Assembly: GCA_945871065.1 (NCBI GenBank)
Contig: CAMBUL010000016.1
Span: forward strand, 1 to 41,552
Length of the DNA: 41,552 bases
Reading direction: 5' to 3'
Source: Chthoniobacter flavus
GTDB taxonomy: Bacteria > Verrucomicrobiota > Verrucomicrobiia > Chthoniobacterales > JACTMZ01
In this document: in pieces, positions 18,194 through 26,017 of the stretch
Numbering within the stretch: position 1 is the first letter of the stretch
How the letters are laid out: every line of letters starts with the position of its first letter
The notes under the pieces: generated by a model
The model's database searches: none
What the model saw: the letters and a program-made list of their open reading frames with translations, nothing else
Told to the model about the DNA's origin: nothing
Made by a program: the position numbers and the translations under genes

Positions 18194-18275
18194 TGGTAGG
18201 GCGCGGCGTCCCCGACGCGCCGGGAACATCATTATCATTGAGGTAAGCGGCGGGTCCGAAGGTCCCGCCCTACCA
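18194..18275. repeat. Dispersed GC-rich palindrome between birA and hisI
   Basis: Outer arms TGGTAGGGCG and CGCCCTACCA flank the core CGTCCCCGACGCGCCGG, an AT-rich insert (aacatcattatcattg) and a second half CGGGTCCGAAGGTCCCG. The core matches the elements at 4004, 29260 and 30333. It fills most of the 146-base gap and could act as an attenuator or terminator between birA and hisI. Confidence 0.75.
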
Positions 18276-18292
18276 CGAGACAACCGGCGCGG

Positions 18293-19027
18293 TTACAGGA
18301 TTTCGCGCATGAGTTGTACGTGGGGGGCGGAGTGGCTGACCGGATGGCCGTCGATGGCGACGAGGAGGTCGCCCCGGGAATCAATGCCGAGGAAGGGTCC
18401 GCGGATGGTTTGGTCCGCGACGGACAACTCGATCTCCCGGGTCCCGCCCCAGTGGCGATTGATGTCGTCGGCCAGCGTCGCAAACCCCTCTTCGGCGACG
18501 CGCCCGTGCAGGACGCGCAGGGCGATGAGGATTTCCTCGTAGATGTCGTCCGCGGGGGGAGCAAGGGGAAGCTCCTCGGCCAGCGAGGTGGCGATAGCCG
18601 CGAGTTCGGGATCGGCTCCGGGGTTGTTGTTGAGATTGAGCCCGAGGCCGATGACCACGCGGTCGGGCGCGAACTTTTCCATAAGGATGCCGCAAATTTT
18701 TTTCGGTCCAACGAGAACGTCGTTGGGCCAGCGCAGGCGCGCCGTGGTCAGGCCGAGTCCGCGCAGGGTGGCGACAACGGCGAGTCCGGCGGCGAGGGGG
18801 AAGGCGGCCCAACTGCGGTCGGGTGGGTCGAGGGGAAGGACCACGGACATCCACAAGCCGCCTTGACCTGAGTCCCAGCGTCGCCCATGGCGGCCGCGCG
18901 CGGCGGTCTGGGTGCGCGCGCGGATGGAGTGCCAAGGGGGCAGGTCACGTGCGTAGTCGTTGGTGGAGGCGAGGCTTTCCGCCTCGTGGAGCGTCCAACC
19001 GCGCCACTCGTGGGTTCGAATTTCCAT
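18293..19027 (-). CDS. birA: Biotin--[acetyl-CoA-carboxylase] ligase
   Basis: Attaches biotin to acetyl-CoA carboxylase BCCP. 244 aa with catalytic domain only: STNDYARD, the biotinyl-AMP loop ARGRHGRRW (43-51), GGLWMSVVLPL, LRWPNDVLV and KICGILMEK. No N-terminal HTH domain, so it is an enzyme only and not the biotin-operon repressor. The ATG at 19027 (MEIRTHEWRG) was chosen over an in-frame start 12 codons upstream. Confidence 0.93.
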   Translation of the reverse strand: MEIRTHEWRGWTLHEAESLASTNDYARDLPPWHSIRARTQTAARGRHGRRWDSGQGGLWMSVVLPLDPPDRSWAAFPLAAGLAVVATLRGLGLTTARLRWPNDVLVGPKKICGILMEKFAPDRVVIGLGLNLNNNPGADPELAAIATSLAEELPLAPPADDIYEEILIALRVLHGRVAEEGFATLADDINRHWGGTREIELSVADQTIRGPFLGIDSRGDLLVAIDGHPVSHSAPHVQLMREIL

Positions 19028-19034
19028 GACGCGG

Positions 19035-19160
19035 CTACGGTGAGAGGGTCGCGATGTTGTCACCGGCGATGACGGCGGTTCCGATCACGCCGGCGCCATG
19101 CGGGCCCGCGGTAACCAGAGAGCGCAGCGTGCGACCAAGGTGGCGATTTTTCTGCAGCAT
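19035..19160 (-). CDS. Possible 41-aa hypothetical protein upstream of birA
   Basis: A short minus-strand frame from ATG 19160 to TAG 19035, ending 7 bases before the birA start. The last 30 codons are strongly G/C at the third position, like real genes here, and the product ends with TAGPHGAGVIGTAVIAGDN. The frame stays open without a stop some 30 codons further upstream, so the start may be elsewhere (a GTG in frame lies 16 codons earlier). I recognise no family. A 6-bp hairpin CGGTCC/GGACCG (19172-19190) lies just upstream. Could be a leader peptide, a small protein or chance. Confidence 0.3.
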   Translation of the reverse strand: MLQKNRHLGRTLRSLVTAGPHGAGVIGTAVIAGDNIATLSP

Positions 19161-19299
19161 AATCCAATGCTCGGTCCGTGGTGGGGACCGGGCAAGGATA
19201 AGTTCCACCCCAATACACAGGAAACCCCGTTGTTCCTTGATGACCGGACTGACATTTAATAGCTTGCAGGATCTTCTTCTGCGGAATGCTTGGAAACTT
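19161..19299. other. Intergenic region upstream of the NDK-like gene
   Basis: 139 bases between the possible small minus-strand gene and the ATG at 19300. It holds a 6-bp hairpin (19172-19190) and AT-rich tracts (gacatttaatagc near 19251) that may include the NDK-like promoter, but no clean -35/-10 pair. Nothing else is visible. Confidence 0.4.
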
Positions 19300-20181
19300 A
19301 TGAAACATCATCTCTCATGGCTATTGGTCTCGCCCGAAGCGCTGCGGCGCGGATGGCTGGGTTGGATTTTGTCGGGTGCGGTGGCGCGCACCGGCGGATT
19401 GGAAGTCGTCTGGGCCGGTCTGGTTGACGAGCCGGCGGGCCGGGCTGCCTTGCTTGTTTTTCGCGGGGAGGATGCGGCGGCCAAGTTGTCCGCAGCCGTT
19501 GGTACGGTCCACGCTGCGGGCTCGCTTGCCGCGATGCTGGGCGAGGGCATGCTCTCGGCCGCGGAGCCCGGCGCGGATGTCGTTGCGGACCTGCAAAGGT
19601 TCGCCGCGGGCCAGAGCAACGCCCTGTCGTTGCCGGTTGCGGCGGGGGCCCAGCGCTCGCTTGTCTTGGTCAAGCCGGACAATTTCGATTTTCCCGGTAC
19701 TCGTCCCGGCGCGGTGATCGACGTCTTCGCCCGCACCGGCCTCGTCCCGGTCGCGCTCAAGGTCGACCATATGTCGGTGGCGCAGGGTATGGATTTTTAC
19801 GGTCCGGTGCTCGACGCGCTGACCGAAAGGTTCGGTGCGGAAAAGGGGCGCGATCATTGGGAGAACATCGTCGAATTCATGTCGGGCTCCCGGCCGTCGG
19901 CGGTGCCGGAGAACGAGCGTGCCCGTCCCGGGACCCGCAAAATCCTCGCTTTGGTCTTCGAGGGACCGGAGGCCATTAGTAAAATCCGCACGGTGTTGGG
20001 TCCGACCGATCCGGCCAAGGCGCCCTCGGGAACCATCCGCAAGGAATTCGGCACCAGCATCATGATCAATGCGGCGCACGCCTCAGATGCGCCGGAAAAT
20101 GCCACACGCGAGATCGGGATTGTCCAGGTGGCGGATAACTCTTTGAAAGGATTCGTTGAATCTGCGGCCACGGCAGAGTAA
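19300..20181 (+). CDS. Two-domain nucleoside diphosphate kinase-like protein
   Basis: A 293-aa protein. The C-terminal half is NDK-like: LVLVKPDN (about 121-128), RPGAVIDVFARTGLVPVALK, EFMSGSRPSAV, ALVFEGPEAISKIRTVLGPTDP, PSGTIRKEFG and NAAHASDAPENATREIGI, where the His (about 260) is the phospho-acceptor seen as NxxHxSD in NDKs. Ordinary NDKs are 130-150 aa. The N-terminal half (about 8-110) looks like a shortened NDK repeat: LLVSPEALRRGWLGWILS, GGLEVVWAGLV, AALLVFRGEDAAAKL, but has no catalytic His. So it is probably a tandem NDK with an inactive first domain. ATG 19300 was chosen; an ATG at 19240 is possible. NTP synthesis is the family role; activity here is unproven. Confidence 0.75.
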   Translation: MKHHLSWLLVSPEALRRGWLGWILSGAVARTGGLEVVWAGLVDEPAGRAALLVFRGEDAAAKLSAAVGTVHAAGSLAAMLGEGMLSAAEPGADVVADLQRFAAGQSNALSLPVAAGAQRSLVLVKPDNFDFPGTRPGAVIDVFARTGLVPVALKVDHMSVAQGMDFYGPVLDALTERFGAEKGRDHWENIVEFMSGSRPSAVPENERARPGTRKILALVFEGPEAISKIRTVLGPTDPAKAPSGTIRKEFGTSIMINAAHASDAPENATREIGIVQVADNSLKGFVESAATAE

Positions 20182-20217
20182 ATTGCTCGGCTTAACTTTT
20201 TATCCCGAAACACAATT

Positions 20218-21381
20218 ATGGATCTCTCTTCCACCGCCGTCCAACTCACCCCCTCCCTCACTCTCGCCATCGACAGCAAGGCCAAGGCCATGCGCGCCGA
20301 GGGCATCGACGTTTGCGGGTTCGGGGCGGGCGAACCAGACTTCGACACGCCGGAGCACATCAAAGAAGCGGCGATCAAGGCGCTGCAGGAAGGTTTCACC
20401 AAATACACCCCGAGCGCCGGCCTTCCCGAGTTGCGCACGGCGATCAGCGAGAAGTTCTCCAAGGACAACAGCATCGATTACAAGCCGAACCAGGTCATTG
20501 TCAGCAACGGCGCCAAGCAGTCCTGCTTCAATGCCATCCTCGCCTGCTGCGAACCCGGCGACGAGGTGATCATTCCCGCGCCTTACTGGTTGAGCTATCC
20601 CGACATGGTCAAATTGGTCGGGGCCGAGCCGGTCATCGTCCAAACCAAGGCCTCCAACGCCTACAAGATGACCGCCGAGGAATTCGAGAATGCGATGACC
20701 CCGCGGACCAAGATGGTCATCATCAACAGCCCGGGTAATCCGACCGGTTCGGTCTACACCCGCGAAGAACTTGAAGCGCTGGTTGAAGTCGCCTTGACCG
20801 AAGACATTTTCATCCTTTCCGACGAAATCTACGAAAAGCTCATTTATGATGATGCCTCGCATGTCAGCGTCGCCTCATTGTCCAAAGAAGCCTACGACCT
20901 GACCATCACGGTCAACGGCTTCAGCAAAGCCTACGCGATGACCGGATGGCGTCTCGGTTACCTCGGCGCGCCCGAGTCCATCGCCAAGGTCATCGACTCC
21001 CTGCAGAGCCACAGCACCTCCGGCCCGAATTCGTTCGCGCAGAAGGGTGCCGTCGCCGCACTCAAGGGTTCCCAGCAATGCGTGACCGACATGCGCGACG
21101 AATTCAACGTCCGCCGCGAATACATGTACGAGCGCCTGGCCGCCATTCCGAACGTCTCGACGGTCAAACCGCTCGGCGCGTTTTACATGCTGGCCGACAT
21201 TTCGAAGTTCGGCCTGAGCTCGACCAATTTTGCCGACCGCTTGCTGAGCAAAGCCGAGGTTGCGGTCGTGCCGGGCATCGCTTTCGGGGATGACAAAACC
21301 GTGCGTCTGAGCTACGCCACCGATCTTGAGACGATTAAGACTGGCCTCGACCGCATCGAGCAGTTCTGCCGGACAATCTAA
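20218..21381 (+). CDS. Pyridoxal-phosphate aspartate aminotransferase (class I)
   Basis: Type Ib-like aspartate aminotransferase (387 aa) that moves the amino group between aspartate and 2-oxoglutarate, linking aspartate-family amino-acid synthesis to the TCA cycle. Seen: GAGEPDFDTPEHI, YTPSAGLPELR, NSPGNPTG (170-177), SDEIYE (201-206), the PLP lysine K237 in NGFSKAYAMTGWRLGY, and the C-terminal RLSYA for the substrate carboxylate. It follows the NDK-like gene by 36 bases; no clear Shine-Dalgarno. A strong hairpin follows. Confidence 0.94.
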   Translation: MDLSSTAVQLTPSLTLAIDSKAKAMRAEGIDVCGFGAGEPDFDTPEHIKEAAIKALQEGFTKYTPSAGLPELRTAISEKFSKDNSIDYKPNQVIVSNGAKQSCFNAILACCEPGDEVIIPAPYWLSYPDMVKLVGAEPVIVQTKASNAYKMTAEEFENAMTPRTKMVIINSPGNPTGSVYTREELEALVEVALTEDIFILSDEIYEKLIYDDASHVSVASLSKEAYDLTITVNGFSKAYAMTGWRLGYLGAPESIAKVIDSLQSHSTSGPNSFAQKGAVAALKGSQQCVTDMRDEFNVRREYMYERLAAIPNVSTVKPLGAFYMLADISKFGLSSTNFADRLLSKAEVAVVPGIAFGDDKTVRLSYATDLETIKTGLDRIEQFCRTI

Positions 21382-21399
21382 ATACTAGGTAAAGTTTCC

Positions 21400-21433
21400 A
21401 CGAAACGGGCGGCCTTCGGGTCGCCCGTTTCGT
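21400..21433 (+). terminator. Hairpin terminator after the aminotransferase gene
   Basis: 12-bp perfect stem acgaaacgggcg / cgcccgtttcgt with a short ccttcggg-type loop. No U tract follows on the plus strand (tctgatag), so it may be a two-way terminator between the convergent aminotransferase and exonuclease genes. Confidence 0.6.
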
Positions 21434-21479
21434 CTGATAGGCAGGGCCGGGAGTCGTTTTTGGCGCGACGTCCCCGGGT

Positions 21480-22079
21480 TCAGCGGGACTCACGCTCTTC
21501 ATCATCCCGCTCGATGAGGGTCGCGAGATCGATGCCCGCTTTGCGGGCCATCCGCTCCAGGCGGATGAAGATCTGCGCGGTGATGAAGGCGTCGCCCGAG
21601 GCGGTGTGGCGGTCGTGGGGTTCGACGTCGAAGAGTGCTCCGAGATTGTCGAGGTCGAAGCCGCGGATTTCGCGTCCGTCAAACGCCCCGCTTTCCTCCA
21701 GGGCAAGGGCAATGCGCATGGTGTCGAGTGCTTGGTTCGGCAGATCCCGGCCGAGCCGCCGCGCGGCATGGGCCACGATCTTCTGGTCGAAGCCGACATG
21801 GTGGCCGACGAGCACCGCGTCACCCACGTAGTCGAGGAACTTGTTCACCGCCTGCTCCTCAGTTTCCCCGCGGGCCGCTTCGGCCTGGGTGATGCCGTGG
21901 ACGAGCACGGCGGAGGTCATGCGCCAGTCGCTCAGGATGGCGTCGAATTCATCATCGAGACAAATTTCCCCGCCACACACGGCCACTGCGCCGATGGTCA
22001 GGATGCCGTCCTTCGCCGGATCGAGCCCGGTCGTCTCGCAATCAAAGATCACGTAACGCGGGTCAGCCTTTGAATCCAT
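21480..22079 (-). CDS. 3'-5' exonuclease, DEDDh family (DnaQ-like)
   Basis: A 199-aa exonuclease domain protein: Exo I FDCETTG (acidic residues about D12, E14), HGITQAEA, Exo II GHHVGFDQ, and Exo III HTASGDAFIT with the DEDDh His. It resembles DNA polymerase III epsilon/PolC-type proofreading exonucleases but lacks the polymerase-binding tail. ATG 22079 lies 17 bases inside the end of the cNMP/CBS/DUF294 gene, so the two are coupled. This pairing recurs in many bacteria, sometimes beside acetate permease genes. Confidence 0.92.
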   Translation of the reverse strand: MDSKADPRYVIFDCETTGLDPAKDGILTIGAVAVCGGEICLDDEFDAILSDWRMTSAVLVHGITQAEAARGETEEQAVNKFLDYVGDAVLVGHHVGFDQKIVAHAARRLGRDLPNQALDTMRIALALEESGAFDGREIRGFDLDNLGALFDVEPHDRHTASGDAFITAQIFIRLERMARKAGIDLATLIERDDEERESR

Positions 22080-23943
22080 AATGGTTCGCGGTGAAAGCGA
22101 TGAGCGCACCGATGTCGCGGAAAGCCGATTTGAGTTGCACCTGCTCCGTGCGGCTGAGCGCGGCGGGACGGAGTTCGCGTCCGTCGTCCCCGTCACGCAG
22201 TCCTTGCCCCGCGCGGAAATATTGCGCGACCCGGAAGGCGCGTGCGCCCTGTGCGAAGATATCTGCGCCCTGCGGAAAGCGCACGGCCGCCGCGGCCAGA
22301 CGTTCGAGCGTGCCGGTCGCGCACAGGTTGCCGCCGTCGAGGTGGAAGACCCGCGCCACATCGCTCACTGGCCCGAGCGCATAGTCCTGCAGGTCGATCG
22401 TTTCGCGGGCCAGTCCATCCGCTTCCACCGCATATCCTTCGTAGATGGTGATCGGCGGCAGGTTGCCCAGCGCGTCGTTGGCCAGCAAGCGGATGAAATT
22501 GGGCCTCGCCGCCATTTCCTCGCGCAGCGCGGAGAAAACCGTTTCCAGCAAGGCCGGATCGCCCGCGACCACCGAGAGATCGAATAGTGCCATCTGCCTC
22601 CAGATTTCCCCACCCATCGGGTCGCGGACGAGGGAACGGAAAAATTCGCACCATGCGCCGACCGTGCGGCAGCGCGCGCCGGCTTCCTCCGCAATTGTGG
22701 CGGATGCCGCGGGGAATCCGGATGCGGCGAGCAATTCGTCGATGGAGCCGAGCAAGTCTTGCCCATAACAGCGCACATTTTCATGGTCCGCGGCCAGACC
22801 TGCGGCAGCCAGGTTCGTCGCGGTGAGGAGCTCCCCGCGTCCGGCTTGGCCGGTCAGGACCAACGCGAGCGGCCCAGGGGCCGGTCCTGCTTTCTCGCGC
22901 GCCCAAGATTCCACGCGGCGGAACATGGCGCGCCGCGTTTCGGTCGCTAAACGTGTGCACCACGGAACGTCGTCCGGCGAAGACAAATCGCCCGCGAGCA
23001 GCAGATCCAACTCCTGGCCCATGGCACGGAGAGAGGAAGGCGAGTCGGCCCGGCGGATTTCCTGCCCGAGGGCCAGAGGATCGCGCCGTTGCGAGAGCGA
23101 GACGGACCCTTCCGAAATCATTCCCAAGGCCTGACTTTGCGGCGTTCCGTCCTCGGTCACGCAGAGATGCCGGATGCCGTGGCGGATCATGGCGAGCAGC
23201 GCATCCTGCGGCGTGGCTTGTGGTGACACGGTGATGACCGGACGGCGCATGATCTCGCCCACCGCAGCCTCGGTCGGCACGCGGCCGCGGGCAATCTCAT
23301 GGCGCAGGTCTGAGTCGGTCAGCACACCCGCCGGTTGACCGTCGATCCCGACGACGAGAAAAACCGGACTGTCCGCCGTGGACATTGCCGCGGCCGCCTC
23401 GCGGACGGTCTGCGTGGCCGGACCCACGACCGTGCCGGCCTTGAGCCGCGCGAGATGTTGTTCCGATCCGCCACGCCAACCCGATGGACCTTGGTGGTGT
23501 GCTGTCCCCGTCTCCACCTCCTCGGAGGCAAAATAAACTTTGAGAAATCGGCTGACCCGCGGCGACTCCGCGCAGAGCCGGGTGAAGACGGAAACGTCGA
23601 GGGCGTAGAGGATCGAATCTTCATCGACCAGCGCCGAATCGGTGTGCGACTCCTCGCCGAGCACGGCCCCCGCACCGACGAAATCACCCGGACCCCGCAG
23701 GTCGGAGAGTTTCTGCGCCTCGCCGCGCACCAGCCGCACCGATCCCTTGTTGATCACGTAAAAGTAGCGCCCGTGCGTGGTGCCTTGGTCGAAAAGAATT
23801 TCTCCTTTTTCGCAGAATTGCACCCGTCCCGACCGCGCCAACTCGAGCAAGGCCTCGTCGGCAAGGTAGCTGAATGGCGGGAACCCTTTGAGGAAGTCCG
23901 CGACGCGGAGGATGATGGCGGACGTTTTCAAAGCGGCCGCCAT
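22063..23943 (-). CDS. cNMP-binding / CBS / DUF294 nucleotidyltransferase-like protein
   Basis: A 626-aa multidomain signalling protein. Residues about 15-130 are a cyclic-nucleotide-binding fold (FCEKGEILFDQG, YFYVINKGSVRLV, GDFVGAGAVLGEE). About 165-285 are a CBS pair (VVGPATQTVREAAAAM, LTDSDLRHEIA, PVITVSPQATPQDAL). Then come a DUF294 GlnD-like region and the DUF294 C-terminal substrate-binding domain. The nucleotidyltransferase motif normally reads like GSEGRGEQTLATDQDN; here it is GQAGRGELLTATNLAA (from about 365), so both catalytic aspartates are missing and the domain is probably inactive. ATG 23943 starts MAAALKTSAIIL; the frame continues upstream without homology. Followed by the exonuclease gene with a 17-nt overlap. 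Confidence 0.88.
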   Translation of the reverse strand: MAAALKTSAIILRVADFLKGFPPFSYLADEALLELARSGRVQFCEKGEILFDQGTTHGRYFYVINKGSVRLVRGEAQKLSDLRGPGDFVGAGAVLGEESHTDSALVDEDSILYALDVSVFTRLCAESPRVSRFLKVYFASEEVETGTAHHQGPSGWRGGSEQHLARLKAGTVVGPATQTVREAAAAMSTADSPVFLVVGIDGQPAGVLTDSDLRHEIARGRVPTEAAVGEIMRRPVITVSPQATPQDALLAMIRHGIRHLCVTEDGTPQSQALGMISEGSVSLSQRRDPLALGQEIRRADSPSSLRAMGQELDLLLAGDLSSPDDVPWCTRLATETRRAMFRRVESWAREKAGPAPGPLALVLTGQAGRGELLTATNLAAAGLAADHENVRCYGQDLLGSIDELLAASGFPAASATIAEEAGARCRTVGAWCEFFRSLVRDPMGGEIWRQMALFDLSVVAGDPALLETVFSALREEMAARPNFIRLLANDALGNLPPITIYEGYAVEADGLARETIDLQDYALGPVSDVARVFHLDGGNLCATGTLERLAAAAVRFPQGADIFAQGARAFRVAQYFRAGQGLRDGDDGRELRPAALSRTEQVQLKSAFRDIGALIAFTANHYGFKG

Positions 23944-24059
23944 CTTCCATGCCGGTGGGACAAAACGAAGGAGAAAGCAGTTTTCAGGTGAACATTCCGG
24001 CTCGTCGCGGCGAGGGCTGCGCCTCTTGCACGGGTGTTGGCTTGGGGACTGAGAGGGGG

Positions 24060-24093
24060 TTGACAGACGCCCCTTTGTGACACATTGTGCACA
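24060..24093 (+). promoter_or_regulatory. Putative promoter/operator of the Phd-PIN operon
   Basis: TTGACA (24060-24065), a 17-base spacer, then cattgt (24083-24088) as a weak -10. The perfect palindrome TGTGCACA (24086-24093) touches the ATG at 24095 and is a candidate operator for autoregulation. The start of transcription would fall at or next to the ATG, giving a leaderless mRNA. Confidence 0.4.
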
Positions 24094-24094
24094 T

Positions 24095-24331
24095 ATGACG
24101 ACGATCACGATCCGTGATTTGCACATGAAGACAGGGCAGTGGGTGCGCGCCGCGGCGCGAGGGAAACGCGGTCTGCTCGTTCTCGATCGCGGGCGACCGG
24201 CGGCACGCTTGGTGCCAGCCGAAGACAAGGCAGGCGTTGATTTCTCGGAGCGTAAACTCGTGCGTGGATTCGACCGCCTGCCGGAATTGTCCGTCGATTC
24301 GGCGCGCCTGCTCGAGGAGGACAGGCGCTGA
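24095..24331 (+). CDS. Phd/YefM-family antitoxin
   Basis: A 78-aa type II antitoxin: N-terminal DNA-binding part with TITIRDLHMKTGQWVRAAAR and LLVLDRGRPAARLVPAE (the Phd pattern of a repeated strand-helix followed by xxGxPxAxLVP), and a disordered acidic/basic tail that would wrap the toxin. It neutralises the PIN RNase encoded immediately downstream and probably represses its own promoter. Its stop TGA overlaps the inferred CTG start of the toxin. ATG 24095 is the natural start; six upstream in-frame codons lie in the promoter. Confidence 0.82.
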   Translation: MTTITIRDLHMKTGQWVRAAARGKRGLLVLDRGRPAARLVPAEDKAGVDFSERKLVRGFDRLPELSVDSARLLEEDRR

Positions 24332-24765
24332 TCTATTACGACACAGCGTATCTGGCCAAGTGCTACTTGCGCGAACCGGGCAGCGAACTTGTCCGGGAGC
24401 ACGCGTGTGAAGCCGGGCGCATCGCCTGCTGCGAAATCGGGAGGGTAGAACTCTCCGCTGTTTTTCATCGCCATTTGCGGGAGAAACGGCTCAACGCACG
24501 CCAATACGGGGTGGTGATGAGGCAGTTTGAAGCCGACCTTGACCAGGGGTTGTGGCTTTGGCTGCCGTTGGGGTCGGCGACGCAGACTGCGGCGCAGAAG
24601 CGCTACAAACATTTGCCGGCGAAGTTTTTCTTGCGTGCGGCAGACGCTTTACATCTGGCCTGTGCGGAGGCAAACGGATTCTCCGAAATTTTCACCAACG
24701 ATCGTCACATGCTCGCAGCCGCGGCCGCGTTCGGTTTGCAGGGTCGGAACCTTTTGTCCGACTAA
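24328..24765 (+). CDS. PIN-domain ribonuclease toxin (VapC-like), probable CTG start
   Basis: A 145-aa PIN-domain endoribonuclease. The first catalytic Asp is in LIYYDTAYLAKCYLREPG (residue 5 from CTG 24328); the central acidic residue is in CCEIGRVELSAV; the last block is RAADALHLACAEANG and FTNDRHMLAAA. The first conventional start (TTG 24367) would remove the first catalytic Asp. A near-perfect Shine-Dalgarno, GGAGG (24316-24320), sits 7 bases before CTG 24328, and CTGA overlaps the antitoxin stop just as ATGA would. A rare CTG start is therefore the best reading. It is convergent with ychF, 2 bases apart. Confidence 0.78.
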   Translation: MIYYDTAYLAKCYLREPGSELVREHACEAGRIACCEIGRVELSAVFHRHLREKRLNARQYGVVMRQFEADLDQGLWLWLPLGSATQTAAQKRYKHLPAKFFLRAADALHLACAEANGFSEIFTNDRHMLAAAAAFGLQGRNLLSD

Positions 24766-24767
24766 GA

Positions 24768-25883
24768 TCAGACGTTGAAGCGGAACTCGATGACGTCGCC
24801 GTCCTGGACGGTATATTCTTTGCCTTCGATGCGGAGTTTGCCCGCCTCGCGGGCTTTGCCTTGGGAGCCGAGGGTAACGAGGTCTTGGAAGGCGATGGTT
24901 TCGGCCGCGATGAAGCCGCGTTCGAAATCGCTGTGGATGACGCCGGCCGCGGCGGGGGCTTTGTCGCCGGCGCGGATGGTCCAGGCACGGGTTTCTTTCG
25001 GTCCGGTCGTGAGGTAGGTGCGGAGTCCGAGGAGAGTATAAACTTTTTTGATCAGTTCGCCGACGCCGCTTTCCTCCAGTCCGAGGCTTTGCAGGTAGTC
25101 TTTGCATTCCTCCGGTGAGAGGTCGACCAGTTCGCTTTCGATTTGCGCGCTGATCACGGTGGCTTCGGTGCCGAGGTGTTCAGTGGCGTATTGGCGGACG
25201 GTCTCGACGTGCCGGCCGGCCGGGGAATCGGGGGTGAGATTGATCAGATCGCTTTCCTGCACGTTGCAGGCAAAGATGACCGGTTTGGCGCTGAGGAGGA
25301 AAAAGCCTTTGAGCAGGGCGCGTTCTTCGGCGCTGAGGTCGAGGATGATGGCGGGTTTGCCTTCGTTGAGTTGGGGCAGGATTTTTTCGAGCAGGGCGAG
25401 TTCGGCCTTGGCCTGTGCGTCGCCGCCGCGGGCGTTTTTGGCCAGCTTGTCTTTGCGTTTCTCGAGGGCGGCCATGTCGGCGAGGATCAACTCGGTGTTG
25501 ATCACCTCGATATCGCGGACCGGGTCCATCGTGCCGGCCACGTGATGAATGTCCTCATTCTCGAAGCAACGGACGACTTGCACGATGGCATCGACTTCGC
25601 GGATATGGCTGAGGAACTGGTTGCCGAGGCCTTCGCCTTGGCTGGCGCCTTTGACCAACCCGGCGATATCGACGAATTCGATGGCCGTGGCGATGGTCTT
25701 TTCCGACTTGGAAAGCGCGGTCAAAGCGTCAAGCCGTGGGTCGGGAACACTGACGATGCCGACGTTCGGTTCGATCGTGCAGAAAGGAAAATTGGCCGCC
25801 TGCGCCTTGCGGGTGCGGGTGATGGCGTTGAAGAGGGTGGATTTACCGACATTGGGCAACCCGACAATTCCGGCCTTGAGCAT
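24768..25883 (-). CDS. ychF: Redox-regulated ATPase YchF
   Basis: Universally conserved Obg-family P-loop protein that binds ATP in preference to GTP and associates with ribosomes; linked to stress and translation control. 371 aa, normal length. Walker [10 protein letters not shown] (8-16), [22 protein letters not shown] in place of the GTP-specific NKxD, and a C-terminal TGS-type domain ([25 protein letters not shown]). Confidence 0.96.
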   Translation of the reverse strand: MLKAGIVGLPNVGKSTLFNAITRTRKAQAANFPFCTIEPNVGIVSVPDPRLDALTALSKSEKTIATAIEFVDIAGLVKGASQGEGLGNQFLSHIREVDAIVQVVRCFENEDIHHVAGTMDPVRDIEVINTELILADMAALEKRKDKLAKNARGGDAQAKAELALLEKILPQLNEGKPAIILDLSAEERALLKGFFLLSAKPVIFACNVQESDLINLTPDSPAGRHVETVRQYATEHLGTEATVISAQIESELVDLSPEECKDYLQSLGLEESGVGELIKKVYTLLGLRTYLTTGPKETRAWTIRAGDKAPAAAGVIHSDFERGFIAAETIAFQDLVTLGSQGKAREAGKLRIEGKEYTVQDGDVIEFRFNV

Positions 25884-26017
25884 AGGTGCGGGAGGGTATC
25901 GGTGGTCAGGCGGGGATGAAAGAAGATTGAATTGATGGCGGTGAGGGATTGGCGGGCGGCCTGGTGGGGCCGAGTTTTGGGTTGTGATCGGCCGCGGGGG
26001 GGAGGAAATATCCAGTT
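25884..26017. other. Divergent intergenic region ychF / nif3
   Basis: 134 bases between divergent genes. It holds a good Shine-Dalgarno for the Nif3 gene (ggggaggaaat) but no clean promoter pair that I can assign. Confidence 0.4.

Noticed and set aside
16821-18542. A 573-codon plus-strand frame opposite metallophosphoesterase, hisI and birA
   Set aside because: It crosses three recognised minus-strand genes and an intergenic repeat; low-complexity shadow translation.
19005-19025. tRNA-like T-loop sequence ggttcgaatttcc
   Set aside because: It lies inside the start of birA and no matching acceptor, D or anticodon arms surround it.
19098-19259. A 53-codon plus-strand frame before the NDK-like gene
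   Set aside because: No Shine-Dalgarno, no family resemblance, codon use unlike neighbours, and it overlaps a better minus-strand candidate.
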